64,000 nucleotides of DNA from CAYFZO01 sp965226235 (lineage in GTDB: Bacteria > Pseudomonadota > Gammaproteobacteria > Poriferisulfidales > Oxydemutatoraceae), in contig OZ245335.1 of assembly GCA_965226235.1 (NCBI GenBank), positions 1,984,001 through 2,048,000 on the forward strand. Direction: 5' to 3'. Under the pieces are notes generated by a model. It worked only from the letters and a program-made list of their open reading frames with translations, did not search any database and had not been told where the DNA came from. The translations under genes were made by a program, and so were the position numbers. Below are positions 61,984 through 64,000 of the stretch, one piece after another. Position 1 is the stretch's first letter. Each line of letters starts with the position of its first letter.

Positions 61984-62348
61984 AATCTTGTCATGTGCCG
62001 TTTGGCATAGGTTTTCATGTTCTTCTCCGAAGCCGCAAGGGTATCCCAGAAGTCACTCGGCGGCACACTGAATGCGGACCAATCGGCGTCGTTGTAGCGA
62101 AATGACCTATGAACGGGCAGTTTTGGATCAGGCAATTCGGCCACATAGATAAAGTGCGGCGGATAATCCGGGTAACAGTTCTCCTGGAAGCCGATTGCCA
62201 TATCGAAATTCCGGCCCTTGAATCGACCAGTGGGCACAGGATAGGTAATGACAACAGCACTGCCCTGGTCAAATCCTGCAGCGTCAACAACATTCGGATC
62301 GAATCCGATTTCACGGAGTTCTGCTTCGATCTTTTCGAGCGGTGTCAC
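61968..62348 (-). CDS. E2-like (UBC-fold) protein (cassette 2)
   Basis: The 126-residue product has an E2-like arrangement: a first helix (PLEKIEAELREIG), strands VVITYPVP and FDMAIGF, a YPDYPPHFIYV loop like the YPxxPP motif of E2 enzymes, and a tryptophan-rich C-terminal half. Its only cysteine (NCYPDYPP) lies before that loop, whereas the catalytic cysteine of classical E2 enzymes lies some 30 residues after it. It may therefore not form a classical thioester. It lies 1 base after the ubiquitin-like gene. Confidence 0.7.
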   Translation of the reverse strand: MTPLEKIEAELREIGFDPNVVDAAGFDQGSAVVITYPVPTGRFKGRNFDMAIGFQENCYPDYPPHFIYVAELPDPKLPVHRSFRYNDADWSAFSVPPSDFWDTLAASEKNMKTYAKRHMTRFWNRI

Positions 62349-62349
62349 C

Positions 62350-62829
62350 TCAGGTGCTGCAGGCTACCGGTGTAGCACCGGCGTGAACGGCCAAAAATTG
62401 ATCGCCCTCTTTGAGATCAACTCGATCAGTCAGGTTTTCGTATTTTGTACCGGGTGTGATATTTTCAAGGAAGTAGCTATCAATCTGTTCAAGGTTGATA
62501 CTCGCTGCTTTGCCAGCATTCCGCAGGATCTCTTCGACGCTGAGAGATGTCTGCTGCGTGACCTGTTCTTCGCCATTCACTTTGTAGTGGATGGTTTCTG
62601 CGGCTGGTGGTGTGGGTTCTCTTTCCCTTTTCTCAATGGTAAAGCGGTCACCTGAGTGAATCTTGATGATTTCATCCTGATTCCCGTGTTCGGTTCCATC
62701 TTGTGAAACCAGGAAAAATTGTTCGGCTGATAATCCGGCAATGGCAAATATCTTCGCTACGGTCAGTTCCGACTTCAATGTCGATAACTGCTTACCGTCG
62801 ACAAAAAATTCGAGCTTGTCACTCATCAT
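62350..62829 (-). CDS. Two-domain ubiquitin-like protein (multiubiquitin family, cassette 2)
   Basis: The 159-residue protein contains two beta-grasp units in tandem: KLEFFVDGKQLSTLKSELTV to GDRFTIEK (residues 5-68), and IHYKVNGEEQVTQQ to GDQFLAVH (residues 80-150). A linker rich in proline and glutamate joins them. The tail ends HAGATPVACST, with one glycine eight residues from the end that could be exposed by the linked JAMM peptidase. It is the first gene of a five-gene minus-strand operon. ATG 62829 or 62826 can be the start. Confidence 0.8.
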   Translation of the reverse strand: MMSDKLEFFVDGKQLSTLKSELTVAKIFAIAGLSAEQFFLVSQDGTEHGNQDEIIKIHSGDRFTIEKREREPTPPAAETIHYKVNGEEQVTQQTSLSVEEILRNAGKAASINLEQIDSYFLENITPGTKYENLTDRVDLKEGDQFLAVHAGATPVACST

Positions 62830-63143
62830 CGTTGCTCTAAAAACCCAAAGTCGTGCACTACATTGCCCAAGATAATTTTATTGTAACAGGCTGTTAGTGT
62901 TGCGGTACCCCTGTGTCAGCCCAAAGATGTAATGTCCTCTTTTGGGTTATTTGGCGGTCTTGCATCATGAGGTAGCTACATCGTTTCCAGGGGCCCCCGG
63001 CAGGCCATGTTGTACCGGGTTGTGTCGCCCGTGCGCTGGAGGCCTTGATATCCTTGCTCCATCGCACCATGGAGCAATATAAAACTCACCTGCGGGAGAA
63101 GGCTCGCGGGCAGTCTCCTGCACCGACAGGAGGGACCTGAAAT
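62830..63143. other. Gap between cassette 2 and the right-edge genes
   Basis: This stretch should hold the promoter of the minus-strand cassette. A perfect 9-base hairpin lies at 63054-63077 (TTGCTCCAT/ATGGAGCAA). The sequence around 62920-62970 (AATGTCCTCTTTTGGGTT) resembles an insertion-sequence end, without a transposase. No tRNA 3' repeat that would mark an att site is visible. Confidence 0.35.
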
Positions 63144-63344
63144 ATGGAAATTACACTCGAAGCGATTTACCAGCAACTGCTCGATATCAAGGCCGAATTG
63201 TTGAAATCCGCACGAAGCTTTTCGTCATCCAGTGGAATCGGTGGCTCACCTTCAGGCCTGTTCGCCGTGGCGACGACACCCTCGCAAGCCTGCGAGGTTG
63301 GTCGGTCCGCAGTAGTGCTCATTCGGTCCTTTCTCCGTGGTTAA
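63144..63344 (+). CDS. Small protein, first of two related ORFs
   Basis: The 66-residue frame begins MEITLEAIYQQLLDIKAELLK, a likely helix or coiled coil, then a serine/glycine-rich tail. CAGGAGGGACC precedes the ATG. It resembles the ORF at 63453 in its first 20 residues and in its upstream leader. Function unknown; the tail may have been altered by a frameshift. Confidence 0.45.
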   Translation: MEITLEAIYQQLLDIKAELLKSARSFSSSSGIGGSPSGLFAVATTPSQACEVGRSAVVLIRSFLRG

Positions 63345-63452
63345 CTTGCTTGACACCTCCGCCGCTGCGGCGCACCATAGTAGCAACAGCACAAACCTGC
63401 GGAGGAACAGTTCCCTTGCGGGCGGTCTCCCTGCCAATGACATGGGAGATGC

Positions 63453-63575
63453 ATGATGGAACTGACAATCCAACAATTTGAGCAATTCGACAGCCGTCTG
63501 CAGGCCGTAAATCAAGGACAGCGAGACCTTGAGCGGGAGATCGCTGGCGTTTACATCCGGATGCTGCTCGTCTGA
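63453..63575 (+). CDS. Small helical protein, second of two related ORFs
   Basis: The 40-residue frame reads MMELTIQQFEQFDSRL, then DLEREIAGVYIRMLLV, a likely coiled-coil helix. Its leader (ACCTGCGGAGG... CTCCCTGC) is a diverged copy of the leader at 63086-63143. Function unknown. Confidence 0.4.
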   Translation: MMELTIQQFEQFDSRLQAVNQGQRDLEREIAGVYIRMLLV

Positions 63576-63599
63576 TAACCTTGCGACCTTGATGACGTG

Positions 63600-64000
63600 A
63601 TGCCTAACCGATTCTTGATCGTTGGGGCAGGCGGCAGGGAATGCGCTTTTGCCAAGCGGCTGGCAGAGGAAACCACGCTGTTTGCGGTCATCAACCACGC
63701 CAACCCCGCAATCATTCACTGCGTAGAGCGTAGCGGCGGGCATTACACGGTGGGTGATGCCTCCAATCCTGAGACAGTCCTGGAATTTGCTCAAAAGCAT
63801 GCGATTGACTACGCCTTTGTCAATGCCGATGAGCCACTGGCGAACGGGGTCGTGGACCGCTTGCTGGAAAACAATATCAGAGCTATTGGTGGCACACGCG
63901 AAGCGACCCGGATCGAATGGGACAAAGTCTATTGTATTGAGATGATGAAAAAGATATGCCCTGAAGTTGTGCCATTCTTCAGGGTTGTTTCCGACCAGCG
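63600..64000 (+). CDS. PurD-like (glycinamide ribonucleotide synthetase-type) ATP-grasp protein, N-terminal part
   Basis: The gene runs off the right edge after 133 codons. It starts MPNRFLIVGAGGRECAFAKRLAEE, matching the dinucleotide-like fold at the start of PurD (usually GGREHA). Typical PurD features follow in order: a domain with FAQKHAIDYAFVNADEPLANGVVDRLLENNIRAIGG and the beginning of the ATP-grasp region (WDKVYCIEMMKKICPEVVPFF). The APGN-type loop of true PurD is absent and His is replaced by Cys in GRECA. It may therefore be a divergent relative rather than the housekeeping purine enzyme. The ATG stands 24 bases after the small ORF. Confidence 0.7.
   Translation, partial: MPNRFLIVGAGGRECAFAKRLAEETTLFAVINHANPAIIHCVERSGGHYTVGDASNPETVLEFAQKHAIDYAFVNADEPLANGVVDRLLENNIRAIGGTREATRIEWDKVYCIEMMKKICPEVVPFFRVVSDQ

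Overview
The window looks like chromosome from an uncultured Gram-negative, alcohol-oxidising (methylotrophic) proteobacterium, most likely a gammaproteobacterium. The basis is a XoxF-type lanthanide methanol dehydrogenase set, a complete pqqABCDE operon, the group of PQQ-associated accessory families (CXXCW protein, SoxYZ-like carrier, beta-propeller protein, ABC-2 exporter and binding protein), an outer-membrane porin, a TonB-dependent receptor and a DUF3450/ExbB/ExbD/TonB/TPR energising cluster. No 16S rRNA or other taxonomic marker is present except rplS, so the assignment is an inference.

Layout. (1) 1-12917 is a defence island. A type III-like restriction system (end of a DNA methyltransferase at 1-627, helicase-nuclease at 4941-7766) is split by a six-gene insert: ABC-type ATPase, PIN nuclease, ubiquitin-like protein, E2-like protein, JAMM-E1 fusion and a zinc-ribbon DUF6527 protein. 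Next comes a minus-strand operon of a 5-methylcytosine methyltransferase, an HD-domain protein, an ORC/CDC6-like ATPase and an unrecognised protein. (2) 12918-17420 holds transposase wreckage (IS481-like and IS1380), copies of a ~95-bp dispersed repeat, a small coiled-coil membrane protein and an OFA-family transporter. (3) 17452-26054 is the methanol-oxidation core: xoxF, xoxG, xoxJ, the CXXCW protein, two uncharacterised secreted proteins and pqqABCDE. (4) 26055-45001 has an IS1380 remnant, prolyl iminopeptidase, a SHOCT protein, a porin, an SsuABC/NMT1-like uptake transporter, the SoxYZ-like carrier, a cytochrome c, the PQQ-associated ABC-2 system, and a divergent operon of Exb-like channel proteins ending in an unusual DsbC. 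(5) 45480-53099 is a TonB-dependent receptor and its dedicated TonB machinery. (6) 53186-58564 is an accessory zone: a frameshifted SEL1-repeat protein, an integrase remnant, a NERD protein, rplS away from its usual neighbours, a decayed DNA glycosylase and tRNA-Gly(CCC). (7) 58752-62829, directly beside the tRNA, is a second ubiquitin-like cassette (double-domain Ubl, E2-like, JAMM-E1) whose ATPase and PIN partners carry frameshifts. (8) The right edge has two related small ORFs and the start of a PurD-like gene.

How the parts fit: XoxF oxidises methanol in the periplasm with PQQ made by PqqA-E and passes electrons to XoxG and probably the second cytochrome c. XoxJ, the CXXCW protein, the SoxYZ-like carrier and the ABC-2 system are recurrent partners of quinoprotein dehydrogenases. 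The TonB receptor and its energiser are candidates for uptake of a scarce nutrient, possibly lanthanide, but nothing in the sequence fixes the substrate. The strongest leads for undescribed biology are the two ATPase-PIN-ubiquitin-like cassettes, one of them nested in a restriction system and encoding an E2-like protein with no cysteine at all, and the four-gene methyltransferase/HD/ORC-CDC6 operon.
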